A DNA stretch of 64,000 nucleotides from Eupeodes corollae. Lineage: Eukaryota; Arthropoda; Insecta; Diptera; Syrphidae. The position numbers and the translations under genes are program-made. This document shows positions 34,170-45,821 of the stretch, in pieces (position 1 is the first letter of the stretch; every line of letters begins with the position of its first letter). The stretch spans positions 257,166,572 through 257,230,571 of the forward strand of contig NC_079147.1 in the NCBI RefSeq assembly GCF_945859685.1. Direction: 5' to 3'. The notes beneath the pieces were generated by a model. That model ran no database searches and was not told the origin of the DNA. It saw nothing but the letters and a program-made list of their open reading frames with translations.

Positions 34170-36173
34170 GCAAGTGCGCCGTATCTTGCCATCAAGTTAT
34201 TGAAAAGAGTAGCCGATGATGAAGAAGCCAATTTTCCAGAAGGGGCCAATTTTGGCCATTCCCGATGTAAAAATGTATGCTTGGACGGACTCTACAATTG
34301 CACTTGCCTGGATACGAGCCACTGCCGCCAAATGGACCACATTTGTTTCCAACCGTGTGTCGGAAATTAGTGGGGATCGATTGCTGGGGACATGTCGCAA
34401 CACATCGTAACCCAGCCGATCTGGCGTCCAGGGGTGTGTTTCCATCTGAATTGGAGTCATTAGAAGTTTGGTGGACCGGTCCGGAATACTTACGGCTACA
34501 TTGGGATTTCGAGGTCCCGCATCAACCCATTGAAATCGACACCGAAGAAGAGAAGCGCACTGTAAACGTACTTACCATACAGGTAGACCACAACGACTGT
34601 TTCTTGCAAGCGATTTACAACTGTTCGAGTCTACTCAAAGTTGTACGAGTCATCGCTTACTGTTATCGCTTTACCATCAAATGTCAACCGAAGTTGGGGC
34701 CTATTAAAGGTCCACTAAGTCCCAGAGAATTAGAAGCGGCGCTACTGATCGTCGTCAAAACTGCACAAAAGGATATGTTCAAGAACGAGATTCAACAAAT
34801 TTTAGAAAACAAGATTCCCAAAACCTTACGATCGTTAAACGCATTCATCGATGTTAATGGGATCTTACGTGTAGGGGGACGTTTGGAGAACTCCCTCCTT
34901 TCTTATGATGCTCAACATCCGATTTTGTTGCAAAATAATCATCATTTTACAACCTTAGTTGTCAGAGATGCCCACAAGAACACTCTTCATGGTGGCATCC
35001 AACAAATGATAATGTACATTCGTCAAAAATACTGGATTGGACAAATACGAAGAAGTGTCAAGTATCAGCTGCATAGATGTTCTTCTTGCTTCCGGCAAAA
35101 GGCATCCGAAATGCAACAGCTAATGGCAAATTTACCCGCTCCTAGAGTTAGGATGTCTCGACCATTCAGCCATACGGGTGTCGACTACGCCGGACCAATC
35201 GAGATAAAATCCTGGAAGGCACGAGGAGCAAAAATCCTAAAAGGGTACTTTGCAGTATTTATTTGTTTAGCCACGAAGGCAATTCATTTGGAAGTGGTGT
35301 CAGATCTGACAACATCAGCCTTTTTAGCAGCATTCAAACGCTTTACTGCAAGAAGAGGAAGCTGCAAGAAAATATACAGCGATTGCAGAACTAATTTTGT
35401 TGGCGCGAATAACGAACTAACCAAGATGTTAAAAGAGGCAAGCCATGACTAGAAGGAAATCGCAAAAACCTTAGCAAATCACGGTACCGATTGGCACTTT
35501 ATTCCTCCTGCTTCTCCACACTTTGGTGAATTATGGGAAGCAGGTGTGAAATCAGTCAAGTACCATCTTAAAAGAGTAGTCGGAACTGAAAGGTTAACTT
35601 TTGAGGAGCTCGCGACGCTTCTAACACAAATAGAAGCGTGTCTGAATTCGAGGCCCCTATGCCCTCTCTCCGACAGTCTTGACGATTTAAACGCGCTCAC
35701 TCCTGCGCACTTCTTAGTCGGCGAATCATTATACGCAGTACCTCAAGGCGAAACTAACGAAAACGTAACACACATCGACCGGTGAAAACGTGTCCAAGCG
35801 CTGGCGGAAGGATTTTGGCGAAAATGGAACTCCGAATACCTTTCAAGGCTTCAACAGCGCCCAAAATGGAAGAAAGTCCAAGCAATGCCGAAAATCGGAG
35901 ATTTAGTTCTGTTAAAAGACGAACGACTTCCACCGACCTACTGGAATCTCGCGAGAATTGAAGGTACCCATGCAGGATCGGACGGACTAGTACGTGTAGT
36001 TACCGTCAAGACACAAACTGGACACATTAAACGACCGATCGCGAAAATTTGTCTATTACCGTCAAACGAATCACCAGAACAAACAGCCATCGTTTTTTAC
36101 AAAATCGCCTTTCCGGTTAAGATGACTGCTGATTTTCTTAGCGAAAATGGTTTTTTAGACGAGACAAGCCGTT
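34170..36173 (+). pseudogene. BEL RNase H and integrase region
   Basis: After the deletion, 'MYAWTDSTIALAWI' (about 34274) marks RNase H and 'RNPADLASRGV' (about 34408) follows it. The zinc-binding integrase start has 'HGGIQQMIMYIRQKYW' and 'CSSCFRQKA' (about 34985-35100). The integrase core shows 'HTGVDYAGPI' (first D, about 35175), 'IYSDCRTNFVGA' (second D, about 35375; the common form has N-G for C-R) and 'FGELWEAGVKSVK' (E, about 35525). The C-terminal BEL domain ends with 'GDLVLLKDERLPP' (about 35900) and runs to 36173. Stops at 35450-35452 and 35783-35785 break it. The last domain is well preserved. Confidence 0.85.
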
Positions 36174-39100
36174 AAAATTCATTAATAATTCAATCCTCGT
36201 TCTAAACTCATTTTTAGAGTCGACTTAAAGTTTAAAAATGATTTAGAGTAGGTTTTAAAAGTTTAAAAACTTGCACCAATATTTTAAAATTTGTTGAAAA
36301 TTTATATTAACAGCTTGCTTACAGAACAACTTCTGTTGAAATTGATATTCTCTTAAGAACAATGAAAATTGAAATTAATGTTATTCATTAGGTTTTTAGG
36401 AAATGATAAATATTTTAAGAAAATTATAAAAACAGTGTTTTTTAGAAAACTTAAAATCCTACAAAAACTACCAACTAACTTGACGAACATTGATTTTTAT
36501 TCATATTTCTCAAATGAAAACAGCTTAAACTTAAAGTTTTGGTTATGTATATGTTTCTTAAAGTTTCTTAAAATGACAATTCGCCATACAAAAAACGCTT
36601 TAATATTTTGACCCAGTTTTATTAAGACCCATACTTTAACTTTTAGATTGTTAAAATATAGCAGCTTCTACATTATGTTGTGAAGATCGGATATGAAGAA
36701 TTTCAGTTGAAGGTATAGCTTTGATTTAACTAAGTTCTGCTCTGTGAAATTAATCTTATAACCTGGAAAAAAACATTTAATTTTAGATTTACATGTGTTT
36801 ATCAATGACATAAAGCTTTTCCATTATGTTGAACCCAAGGTATATAAACATAAGACAACTTCAGTTTATGTAAGAAGCTCAAAAAATGTTAGTTAACCAT
36901 TTTACTAATCAAACCTCCCCATAAAGAAAAGAAGAAAAGCTTAGCTTAAGACTGTACCGTCCAAATAACAAGATTTAATGTTTGTATTTATCACAATTCA
37001 ATTTCATTATAATGAGTCTTCACGAGATCAAAAAGTCAACCCGTTTCTCATTCACTAATTCTAAAATAATATTTCAAACTTTATAACAAAATCCTTTTTC
37101 AAAATCTATACTACATTATACTTAACTTATAGATAATTCTTTTATTCAATAGAGTTCATTATACTTAAAGCGCCTTCAATAAACAACCTCCACCCACTAC
37201 TGTGTCTATAAAGATAAGTACCTACCTTATCCCATGCTAGAAGTATAAAATAGGTATACCTTCTCCTTGACTCAAAGTAAAATCCAAATACTTTACTTTC
37301 TAAGTTACGGATCGCAATCTCCTTATGAGATTATTTTGTTATTTCTCTCCTCCAAATTGCTGTCCCTATCATCTACAACTTCTAGAATCGTGCATTCTAT
37401 TAAACTGGTATACTTTGGCCAAGAGTATATAAGCGCACGTATACCTAGAGCTTCACCTACCACGTTGCTAACAAGACGCCCAAATGCACCCAGGCAATCA
37501 ATAACACTATTAACTCCATACACAACACATATCCCGAACAAAAAAAAAACACAAGAACTGTGGCGAGAATCAGTCAAAACGGAATTAATACCGCAGGGGC
37601 TTAAAACAGTACAGCCAGAGCACAGCACTGTCCACAGTCCACAGTCGTCGTCGTCCAGTCGATTCTCCGCATCAGACATTAAACTCATAAATCCCTTGAT
37701 TTACGATTATTGACTGCGCAGCGCACCAAAAACCCAAAGATGATGATAAATACAGAAAACCAAAAAACAAAAAGTCTTTATAAAGAAATATGTCGGCTGG
37801 ACAATGCATTCCTGTGGGCCAATTTCATAATCCCGGCTCCTTGCAGATTTTAAGGCATCATCAGCCAAAGGGCCGAATCCAGGGTATTTAAAAACGGATC
37901 GGTATAGGTACTCGTCGAATCGGAAGGTAAAATATAAAAGACTTGACTTTGTTCTGCAGTAGCATAGAAGTAGTGCAACACTGCTTAAGCTCATTTACGA
38001 GCATCATTTTGGCTTGTCTGATGGTTTTACTATCCATTCCGTATAGCTCAGCGAACGGCAGTTAAATCTATATACCCAGCTGAAGGCCGCGCGAAAGAAG
38101 TCATCATCACCTTTAAAGTCGTCGGCTATGGTGATGGTCACTCTATGAGGAAGGCTAGATGTCGCCTTCGTCTTCGTCGTGGTCGAAGAGCTACAGTCCG
38201 CCGCCGACATTAAAGTCTATCGCAACGTTGATGATACTAAAATCACCGATGACCATGTGCTATAGCTAACTAAAGACGACGACGACAAGGACAACGAAGA
38301 CTCTTAGCTTGAGGAGGAATTTATGTGACAGAGGCTCTAGCGATTATTAATGCCAAAGTACGCTTAAGAATTGCAGATGCAGTCGCTAAAGGCTATAATA
38401 GCAAAGCGATGCTATGGGATGCGATGTGCCAAGTGACAATTAGTCACTGCGTATCCAGTAGATAGTGAGATGTTTGTCGGTGTCGTGTTCACTTCTTCGT
38501 CTTCTTCTTGAGGAGAAAAGAAGTCTATGGCTGTATGGCTAGCATTCAGGGCCATTAGTCAGGGTCATTGCTAGTTTATTCGCTACTCCTATTTGGTTTC
38601 GGTGTACTTTTGCAATATAGCTCTAGCATCATCAGCTACTGTTTAAGCGCGAAATGGCATAAACATGGATTGTCACTCTTGTCAGTGGGCATTGTAAATT
38701 AGGAACTAACACTATTTATCCGTTAATACGACAAATTGCTTACATAAGAAAGATATTAACAGAATAATATGGCGATAGGGTGTTTTATTTTTAATGGCAA
38801 ATAAATGTTGGACTTTTTTTTGTTGACTACAAAGACCATAGGTTATATAGTTTTTATTTGTACCGTTGTGAATAGGATAAGGCTTTTATGCCATGTTAAA
38901 TGTTTAAATTTTATTTTAGCAACTATACTTATAAGGACGACCATTAGAATTCCTTTATGTGATTTCAAATTTCTTTTAAGAAACAAAATTTAAAAATATC
39001 TTAAATTTTATTTGAGTGTACCTGTGAATATTAACTCACTTGTAAATACCTGTGATTCCAAAAAAACTTCACTGGGTCAAATCTCAAGATCTCGTAATCT

Positions 39101-39439
39101 TTGTGCTTCTATACGAATATCATATAACTATAGTTCTGTAAGCTGTGAAGCACCTAACGCCGCCTTGATGAATGAAAACCATGATAAGTTTCAGTTTTCT
39201 ATTTTCAGTTTCTGTGCCACACAATTTTTGTACACCTATTATGCCGAGATGAAAAGTTAGCTTAAGAAAAGGGAAAAGGAGGTGCTTGTACACATTAGTT
39301 TTGAATTACTGTATATTGTAATGATAGGGAAAAATAAAGTGAGGTATACCACATTCGCGTAGTTCGGTTAAAGAGCGAATCTCTGTACTTGAAAGTAGGT
39401 CTAAGTTGGAGTCAAGGGTATACTTATAAGCATTTCTCT
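36174..39439. other. About 3.3 kb without a supported gene
   Basis: AT-rich to 37200, then more mixed sequence with GAC/GTC-rich simple repeats near 38130-38300. Several open frames up to 148 codons (37267-37713) exist on both strands at the same place, a sign of chance. No domain, splice-bounded exon or element end was recognised. Confidence 0.5.
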
Positions 39440-39440
39440 A

Positions 39441-39623
39441 TCTTAGGTCCGAAAGGCATTAGTTTTAAGTGTTATAGTTTAACTTAAAGTGTCCGTATGG
39501 GACCATTAAGTTAGTTGTAAGTTATGGATAATTAGGCTAGTTTTATGAATTTTTGTCTAGCTTTAAGATAGGTTTAAGATTGAATAAATAAAAATGAATT
39601 TGAAAAAAAAAAAAAAAAAAAAA
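39441..39623 (+). mobile_element. Short poly(A) retro-insertion with target-site duplication
   Basis: AGCATTTCTCTA occurs at 39429-39440 and again at 39623-39634, flanking 183 bp that end in a polyadenylation signal AATAAA (about 39584) and a run of about 20 A. This is the mark of LINE-driven insertion. The body (TTAAG/GTTTAA-rich) encodes nothing. It could be the extreme 3' end of a Jockey-type LINE or of a host mRNA; I cannot tell which. Confidence 0.85.
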
Positions 39624-39634
39624 GCATTTCTCTA

Positions 39635-39993
39635 AGAGCGAGTATCAAGGATGAATTGTTCGGGAGGAGGAATGTTTCTGGATATTTCACAAAGGAATAT
39701 TCCGTATAAATAACGGTACAAAAGGTAGAAGCAAGAATTTGTACGATAGTTTTCAAGCCACGTAAATGAATCAATGATGATTCCTCACTAATTAATTTGA
39801 ATGCTCCTCATTCAACACTGTCAAAAAGACTTAAGTTAGTAGCAGACGCACCAGATCAATGACTGGAATTATACTCAAGCCTTGGAAGTAGGTATGTAAT
39901 GTATAAATCTTATTGATAGCAGTGAGATTAAAGAAAGGCAGAAAAACTCATACATAGCCTCACGAAATCGAGTATGCGATCCTTCCTAAGGGG
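39635..39993. other. No gene seen
   Basis: Unremarkable sequence between the retro-insertion and the mariner-type element. Confidence 0.45.
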
Positions 39994-40943
39994 CCAGTTA
40001 GGGTGATTTTTTTGAGGTTAGGATTTTCATGCATTAGTATTTGACAGATCACGCGGGATTTCAGACATGGTGTCAAAGAGAAAGATACTCAGTATGCTTC
40101 GACATTTCATCATGAATAGACTTACTAACGAGCAACACTTGCAAATCATTGAATTTTATTACCAAAAATTTGGCAGAAAATCCGCTTTTTTATCGACAAA
40201 TTTTGTTCAGCGATGAGGCTCATTTTTGGTTGAATGGCTACGTAAATAAGCAAAATTGCCGCATTTGGAGTGAAGAGCAACCAGAAGCCGTTCAAGAACT
40301 GCCCATGCATCGCGAAAAATGCACTGTTTGGTGTGGTTTGTACGCTGGTGGAATCATTGGACCGTATTTTTTCAAAGATGCTGTTGGACGCAACGTTACG
40401 ATGAATGGCGATCGCTATCGTTCAATGCTAACAAACTTTTTGTCGCCAAAAATGGAAGAACTGAACTTGGTTGACATGTGGTTTCAACAAGATGGCGCTA
40501 CATGCCACATTGCTCGCGATTCTATGGCCATTTTGAGGGAAAACTTCTGAGAACAATTCATCTCAAGGAATGGACCGGTAAGTTGGCCACCAAGATCATG
40601 CGATTTGACGCCTTTAGACTAATTTTTGTGGGGCTACGTCAAGTCTAAAGTCTACACAAATAAGCCAGCAACTATTCCAGCTTTGGAAGACAACATTTCC
40701 GAAGAAATTTGGGCTATTCCGGTTGAAATGCTCGAAAAAGTTACCCAAAATTGGACTTTCCGAATGGACCACCTAAGACGCAGCCGCGGTCAACATTTAA
40801 ATGAAATTATCTTCAAAAAGTAAATGTCATGGACCAATCTAACGTTTCAAATAGAGAATCGATGAGATTTTACAAATTGTATGCGTTTTTTTTTTTTAAA
40901 TGTTCTCAAGCTCTTAAAAAATCACCGTTTTGAAACTGACCCG
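39994..40943 (+). mobile_element. Mariner-type element (DD41D-like), internally deleted
   Basis: The left end reads GCCAGTTAGGGTGATTTTTT (about 39993-40012). The right end, reversed, reads GTCAGTTTCAAAACGGTGAT (about 40924-40943). They match as TIRs if about 6 bp are missing at the left. Untranslated ends and a disrupted transposase lie between. At about 950 bp it is shorter than a full mariner-type element, in keeping with the internal deletion. Confidence 0.75.
40067..40823 (+). pseudogene. Mariner/IS630-type transposase, middle missing
   Basis: The frame from ATG 40067 gives the first helix-turn-helix ('NRLTNEQHLQIIEFYYQ', about 40115), then shifts frame and jumps directly to the catalytic domain. 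Catalytic motifs are 'FSDEAHFWLNG' (first D, about 40210), 'WFQQDGATCH' (second D, about 40485) and 'RSCDLTPLD' (third D, about 40600). The second and third acidic residues are separated by about 41 positions, so the spacing is DD41D-like rather than DD34D. The C-terminal block 'LRRSRGQHLNEIIFKK' ends the frame. A stop at 40548-40550 and one in the WPP-to-LWG segment inactivate it. DNA cleavage and joining would be its role; the second DNA-binding helix is lost. Confidence 0.8.
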
Positions 40944-42564
40944 GAAAAATATTTTTATCGATATTTGACGGTGTTTGCCTTCGATTAAAAATTAAAATTA
41001 TGTACTGATTGATCGAGAATCACACAAAGAATTTTTTCCACCAAAGAAAGTATAATTGCATATTTATTTTTCTCTAACAATTTATTTTTTATTTTCCGGA
41101 CGGAAATTAATTTTTCTGAACAGCTGATACTTTTTTGTTCAAAAGTGATACGAATCGTTTCACTGATTTGTGTTCCAATTTCACACAATTCCAATGACAA
41201 ATTTCTGTCAGTAAAAATTTGTCGTTGGATTTCAATCTCGTGTTCAATCTTGGTGTGTTATTACACTCAGAAGTTTTTGGAAGGACGCAAATAAGTGCGA
41301 AAGAGTAAGAAGGTGAAATAGAAATACTTTAAAAAGTCTCAACCCGCAGAGTTCTGGGTTGAGGACTGTGTTGGATGGTTTTTGAAGTTTCTCTTTCTTG
41401 CCTTTCTTTGTGTCCACTGTTTTCGAGTAAACAAGAAATATGCCACCGGTTATTTTCCAGTGGAGGAAAGACCTTATACCGAATTGATTGAAATGAAGGA
41501 ATGGTTGAGAGAGTCTAGCTTAATAGAGTTTAAGCTTTGCATTCCAAACTACCCGTTCAACCGTTGAAACAAAGAGGCAGCCAACTTATCACCTGGCGAT
41601 ATTGCGTCTTTCAAAATTTCATTTTAATAATGGCGTTTTCAATGAACGACAAAAGCAGATTAAAGTTTCTTCATTCATCCTTATATAATTGAAAAACTAT
41701 GGTATATCATTCGATTTTAGATCATTTGTCAAGAAAATGAAAGATCCGATCTCCAGATTTTGTTCCAATTCCCTTTTTCTTTTGCTTGGAAATTTATAAA
41801 ACATCCTCACAAAAGTCTTACATTGACATCTAACCACATTTCTTTATCGGATGAGTTGAGAACAACAATTAATGGAAAGTGTCAAAAACACGCAACCGAA
41901 AAACATTCGAGTGTAATAATCAGCGTTACCACTTTACTTCAATTCTTTCTTCCATATAAATTAAAAATCTGCTTCCTACTTCGCACCATCATAAAAATAT
42001 TAAAGCTACTTCATTTTTAAGATCTGTGTTTCTACCTACTTCAATTTTTATGAAAATAGACTGATAGATAGATCTACTCCTTTTTCTCCTTATCACTCTT
42101 GTAAGTAGTTTTAACACCTTCTAGAGAATAAAAAATCTCTTGATTATTTGCATTAGCGGTCAGGTTCCGTTTTATCTAATGTATTCTAGTTTAACCCCTT
42201 TGTCATTTTTACTTTCGACCTATAGGACCTGTAAAGCAAGTTTTGGTAGAGAAGTCGAAAAAAGTGGGTCCAACGATTTTGTCGGTCTTTCCATATGCCT
42301 TTCCTGTTTTTTTTTTTCAAATTTAAAATAACAGTAGTCCCGATACAAATTTGTACTTTCAAAAATCGATAATTCGAATTTTTCCAAAAACAAACCGATA
42401 TATTTTTTTTGAATTCTTGATAAAATTTGTGTTCTGAGTTTGGCTTCTTACAATAGAAGGGTACCTCAGATAAAACCGTTGTTTTTTTTTAAGTTTTCTC
42501 AAGAAATTAACTTGTTTTTCTGCCAAAAATGTCATTGTTTTTATTTTCAATTTAAAAACAAATA
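40944..42564. other. About 1.6 kb without a supported gene
   Basis: AT-rich. A 61-codon plus-strand frame at 41382-41567 begins with a hydrophobic stretch like a signal peptide (FLFLAFLCVHCF), but no homology, promoter or splice evidence supports it. Just before it, CTCAACCC pairs perfectly with GGGTTGAG (about 41338-41364). Nothing else was recognised. Confidence 0.4.
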
Positions 42565-43613
42565 TTATTTTTTGTCTTTATGTACTTGTATCAATTTTTA
42601 CCAAATTTGCGTACTATTTTTTGTACATTTTATTTTTTATGAAAAAACGGACTGTTTGATTTTTATACAAAAATTACTGAATATCGAAAACAATATTTTC
42701 TGTGAAATAAAATAAGTTTCAAGCCAATATCTATAATTTTTGAAAAGATATTTGAGTCAAAAATCATTTTTTACCTACTTTTGTTAATTTTTGTTTGGTT
42801 TTTAATTTTTTGTAAAAAACTTTCAATTCGATTTTTTTCAAAATTTTACTGAATGTTAACAACAATATGTTTTGAAAGATGAAAGTAAATTAAAGCCAAT
42901 ATTTCAAAGTTCTGAAAAGATATTTGAGTCGAAAATCAATTTTTACCAACTTTTATTAATTTTTTTTGTAGGTTTTTATTTTTTGTATAAAAATTGGCGA
43001 TTCGATTTTTCTCAACATTTTTCACAATGTGGAAAAAAAATATTTCTTATGAGATAAAATAAGTTTGAGGCCTTAATTTTAAGTTTTGGAAAAGATATTT
43101 GAATCGATAATCAATTTTTAACAATTTTGAGTAATGTTTTTTTTAGACTTTTATTTTTTATTAAAAAAACTGTCAATTCGATTTTTCTCAAAATTTTATC
43201 AGATGTCACAAACATTGTTTTGTGGATGAACTCATATTTTAGTCGTGAAATTTTGGAGGTGACCCATTTTTTTCAGTTTTTTTGATTTATAAAAAAAAAC
43301 GTTAGACGGATTTTTTTCAAAAAATATACATCTTTGATATCACGTTACAGTTTATTATATACAGTTTAATTTAAGTCTCTAGCGTTTTTAATTCGTAAGA
43401 TATTAAGGCTTAACCAAAATTGTCACCTTTTTTTCAAACTGCTATGGTAAGAAAACCACCCACGCCATTTTCTTGAGGGACCTTTCTGCATCTTTCTGCC
43501 TTTTTATCTGTATAACAAAATTTATTTGAAATCGATATCTCTTCTGATTTTTGAGCTATGGACAGCGGACGTACGAACGTACGTACACACGCATGCACAG
43601 ACATCTTTCTACA
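42565..43613 (+). repeat. AT-rich TIR repeat family, copy C
   Basis: Carries the family start block 'TACTTGTATCAATTTTTACC' (about 42582) but lacks the GCGACCCAC terminus. It then has about four degenerate modules of roughly 160-180 bp, and the family's 3' unique part with 'CTTTCTGCATCTTTCTGCC' (about 43483) and ACGTACGTACACACGC (about 43577). It stops where a mariner relic begins. A detached terminal piece, AGGAAGTTAC plus GTGGGTCGCA, lies at 44341-44365, which suggests the relic was inserted inside the repeat. Confidence 0.7.
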
Positions 43614-43639
43614 AATTATGTTGTTATCATCGTTATGTA

Positions 43640-44100
43640 ACTGTTGACGGTGGCCACCTCCGAAATTGGGGGGCCCTCTTCCAAACGATCGTTGTCTATG
43701 GTCATGAATTTTGAGTTCCCGGCTCAGTTGGATCTTGTAGGAGTGTGGGCCCAAGTCCCGACCCGACGCAAAATTCGCCAAGTTGAAGTCTGCGAAAGGC
43801 CAAGTTCTTGTACACGGCAAGGAATAGACTGCCTCAGATTCTACTGTAAACACCAAACGTTGAAGAGTCGACTGTGAATGACCACCACGTCTATCGTAAA
43901 ATGGGCGCAAAGCGCGCAATGTTTGCGAAAGCCAAAACTCAATTTGATGTTAAAAACTTCCCATGATGATTTGGCATAAACCACTGAATAATAAACAAAA
44001 GATTTGACAGATGTCACCAAACCAAAATGTCCGCCACTATGCGCCAAAATTTACCCACGCCAATTGGAAAATCCTTTACTATTTCTAATTTCCATTTCAA
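43640..44100 (-). pseudogene. Mariner-type transposase relic, N-terminal half, with 5' end
   Basis: The reverse strand gives 'LRALRPFYDRRGGHSQSTLQRLV' in pieces (about 43915-43855) and 'LGPHSYKIQLSRELKIHDHRQR' (about 43755-43690), the two DNA-binding halves of this transposase type. Upstream, 43965-44100 is the same untranslated end as 27225-27335. The catalytic domain is absent, and the segment between the two DNA-binding parts is replaced by unrelated frame. Confidence 0.7.
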
Positions 44101-45821
44101 AATGCTGTTTATCTCATGAATTTCTGTTAAAGGTTTACATCTAACATCCATCTATTTTGTATTTTTCAAAACAAACAACTAGTAAAAGCCAATTTGACAG
44201 ATGAAGCTTCATCAACAATATGGCCGCTACTCTAAATTTTCAAATTTTGAAAATCGTCTATGGATAATTCGAAGTTCCTTAAATTATAATTTTCGTTATT
44301 GCAAAAAAAATAATGACACCAATGCAATAAGTATTCTCATAGGAAGTTACAAAGTGGGTCGCATTTAAATTTTGTTTTTGATACCTTCTTAACGTAAGCT
44401 AATTTTATGTAAGAAATATAAAAATTCAATCAAAATTTTATTGGAAAACTTTCTTAAAGAACCAATTTGCGAAACCACAAGCTTCAATTTAAGTATAACC
44501 ATATAAAAACTTTCACATATTATAAAAATAGATATAAAGTTTCCACAACATAACCTCACATGATAGTAATTTCCTTGTCTTTTATTTTAATTTCTTATGA
44601 ATATGTTTCAAAAAAAAAAACAATCTTCAAGTAATTAACATACCAAAACTATACTCTGTTCGTATACATGGATATAAAAGTACTGTGCAGTAAAAATTTC
44701 ACCCCGACCATAACACTTTCCTACCCATTCCCTTCCTCATGGAACCCCAATGGGAAGGTTTTTAGCACAAGAAGCTTAACATGGTTTTGACGTTGTAGTC
44801 CTCGTCGTCGTAGTCGCGTCGTCATTCTCTACTTCGTCGTCCTCGTTGGGGCATTCAACAAATTGCACGAGTTAAAGAAAATCCTTTGAATATTATTTCT
44901 TCAACAAGCAAAATGGGTACGAACAAATTTAAATAATTTTCCCATTTTCTTAAACTTTACTTTTTAATTAAAAAACTTCATAATTACTCTTTGGAGGGTA
45001 TGAGTATGAGTTTTCTGGATATGGAACTACGTCACACACTATGGCAACTTCAAATTATGTTGCCTAGCCCTTTTGGTATATATGGGAAAAAAAGGGAACA
45101 CATCCGCGTATGTGCCATTCTTGAAATAGTTTCAACTTTTCAACCCCAACTAGCTCCTATAAACTCAGACTGGTAAATCCTATAGGACTAAGAATAAGGT
45201 GCAGCAAATAGCTAGAGCAATATACTTTTACTATGAAAAGGATATTACAAAGCGAAAAATGTTTCCAATACCAAAGTTGCAACATAAGGAAGTTTTTTTT
45301 TTTTTAATGGCAGACGAAATGTTTCCATGCAATCGGATTCCTTCGTGTGACATCTTCCAGAAAGAGAGAGAATCAAAGCTGAAGTGGTAAACGAAGCTAG
45401 AACTGGGATAGTAGGATATGGATAGGCACTAAAGGCAGCATGCCATTGGGACAACACAGAGCGGAAGCGTTCCGAATGCAATTCTCGTTGACATGATGGA
45501 AAAAAAATTAATTTTCCATAAGAAAACATTCCTAGCCAACGACAACGATGACGACGACTACGGCTACGACTATGAATACGACTACAACGACGACGACAGG
45601 ACCAGACGACAACTATACAACGACTCTGATGCAAATTAAGATTTATTTATGTATTTTTTTTTTTTCAATTAAAGTTCAAAGTTTTCTCAAATGCATATAA
45701 AATTTATCCATGTAGTGACTTTGCACGCCTCGAAAAAGGACTAAACAGAAGTAGAAGTACTGAGTCTTCATAGTTTGAGATTTAGAGTTACTTTGGATTC
45801 AAGAAGGGGCTGCTACCTATG
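44101..45821. other. About 1.7 kb without a supported gene; contains a detached repeat end and trinucleotide repeats
   Basis: 44341-44365 is the reverse form of the AT-rich repeat terminus. TCG/GTC-rich sequence lies at 44805-44850 and a GAC/TAC-rich run at 45537-45600. Open frames over these repeats are compositional. Confidence 0.5.

Larger units (their letters stand above)
31763..36173 (+). mobile_element. BEL/Pao LTR retrotransposon, internal region, defective
   Basis: Order of domains is gag, zinc knuckles, aspartic protease, reverse transcriptase start, RNase H, zinc-binding integrase and C-terminal BEL-type domain, as in BEL/Pao. No LTR pair could be recognised. Three structural losses are seen: a frameshift near 32010, loss of sequence between protease and reverse transcriptase near 33600, and loss of the reverse-transcriptase core near 34240. 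Premature stops follow at 35450 and 35783. Confidence 0.85.

Noticed and set aside
37267..37713. 148-codon frame with a 121-codon frame opposite
   Set aside because: Open on both strands, no domain, low-complexity ends.
41382..41567. 61-codon frame with a signal-peptide-like start
   Set aside because: Single short frame without homology or transcription signals; kept only as a note.
43434..43919. 161-codon minus-strand frame as one gene
   Set aside because: Only the middle part is a transposase relic; the end reads through the AT-rich repeat family.
45245..45634. 129-codon arginine/serine-rich frame
   Set aside because: Antisense reading of a GAC/TAC-type trinucleotide repeat.
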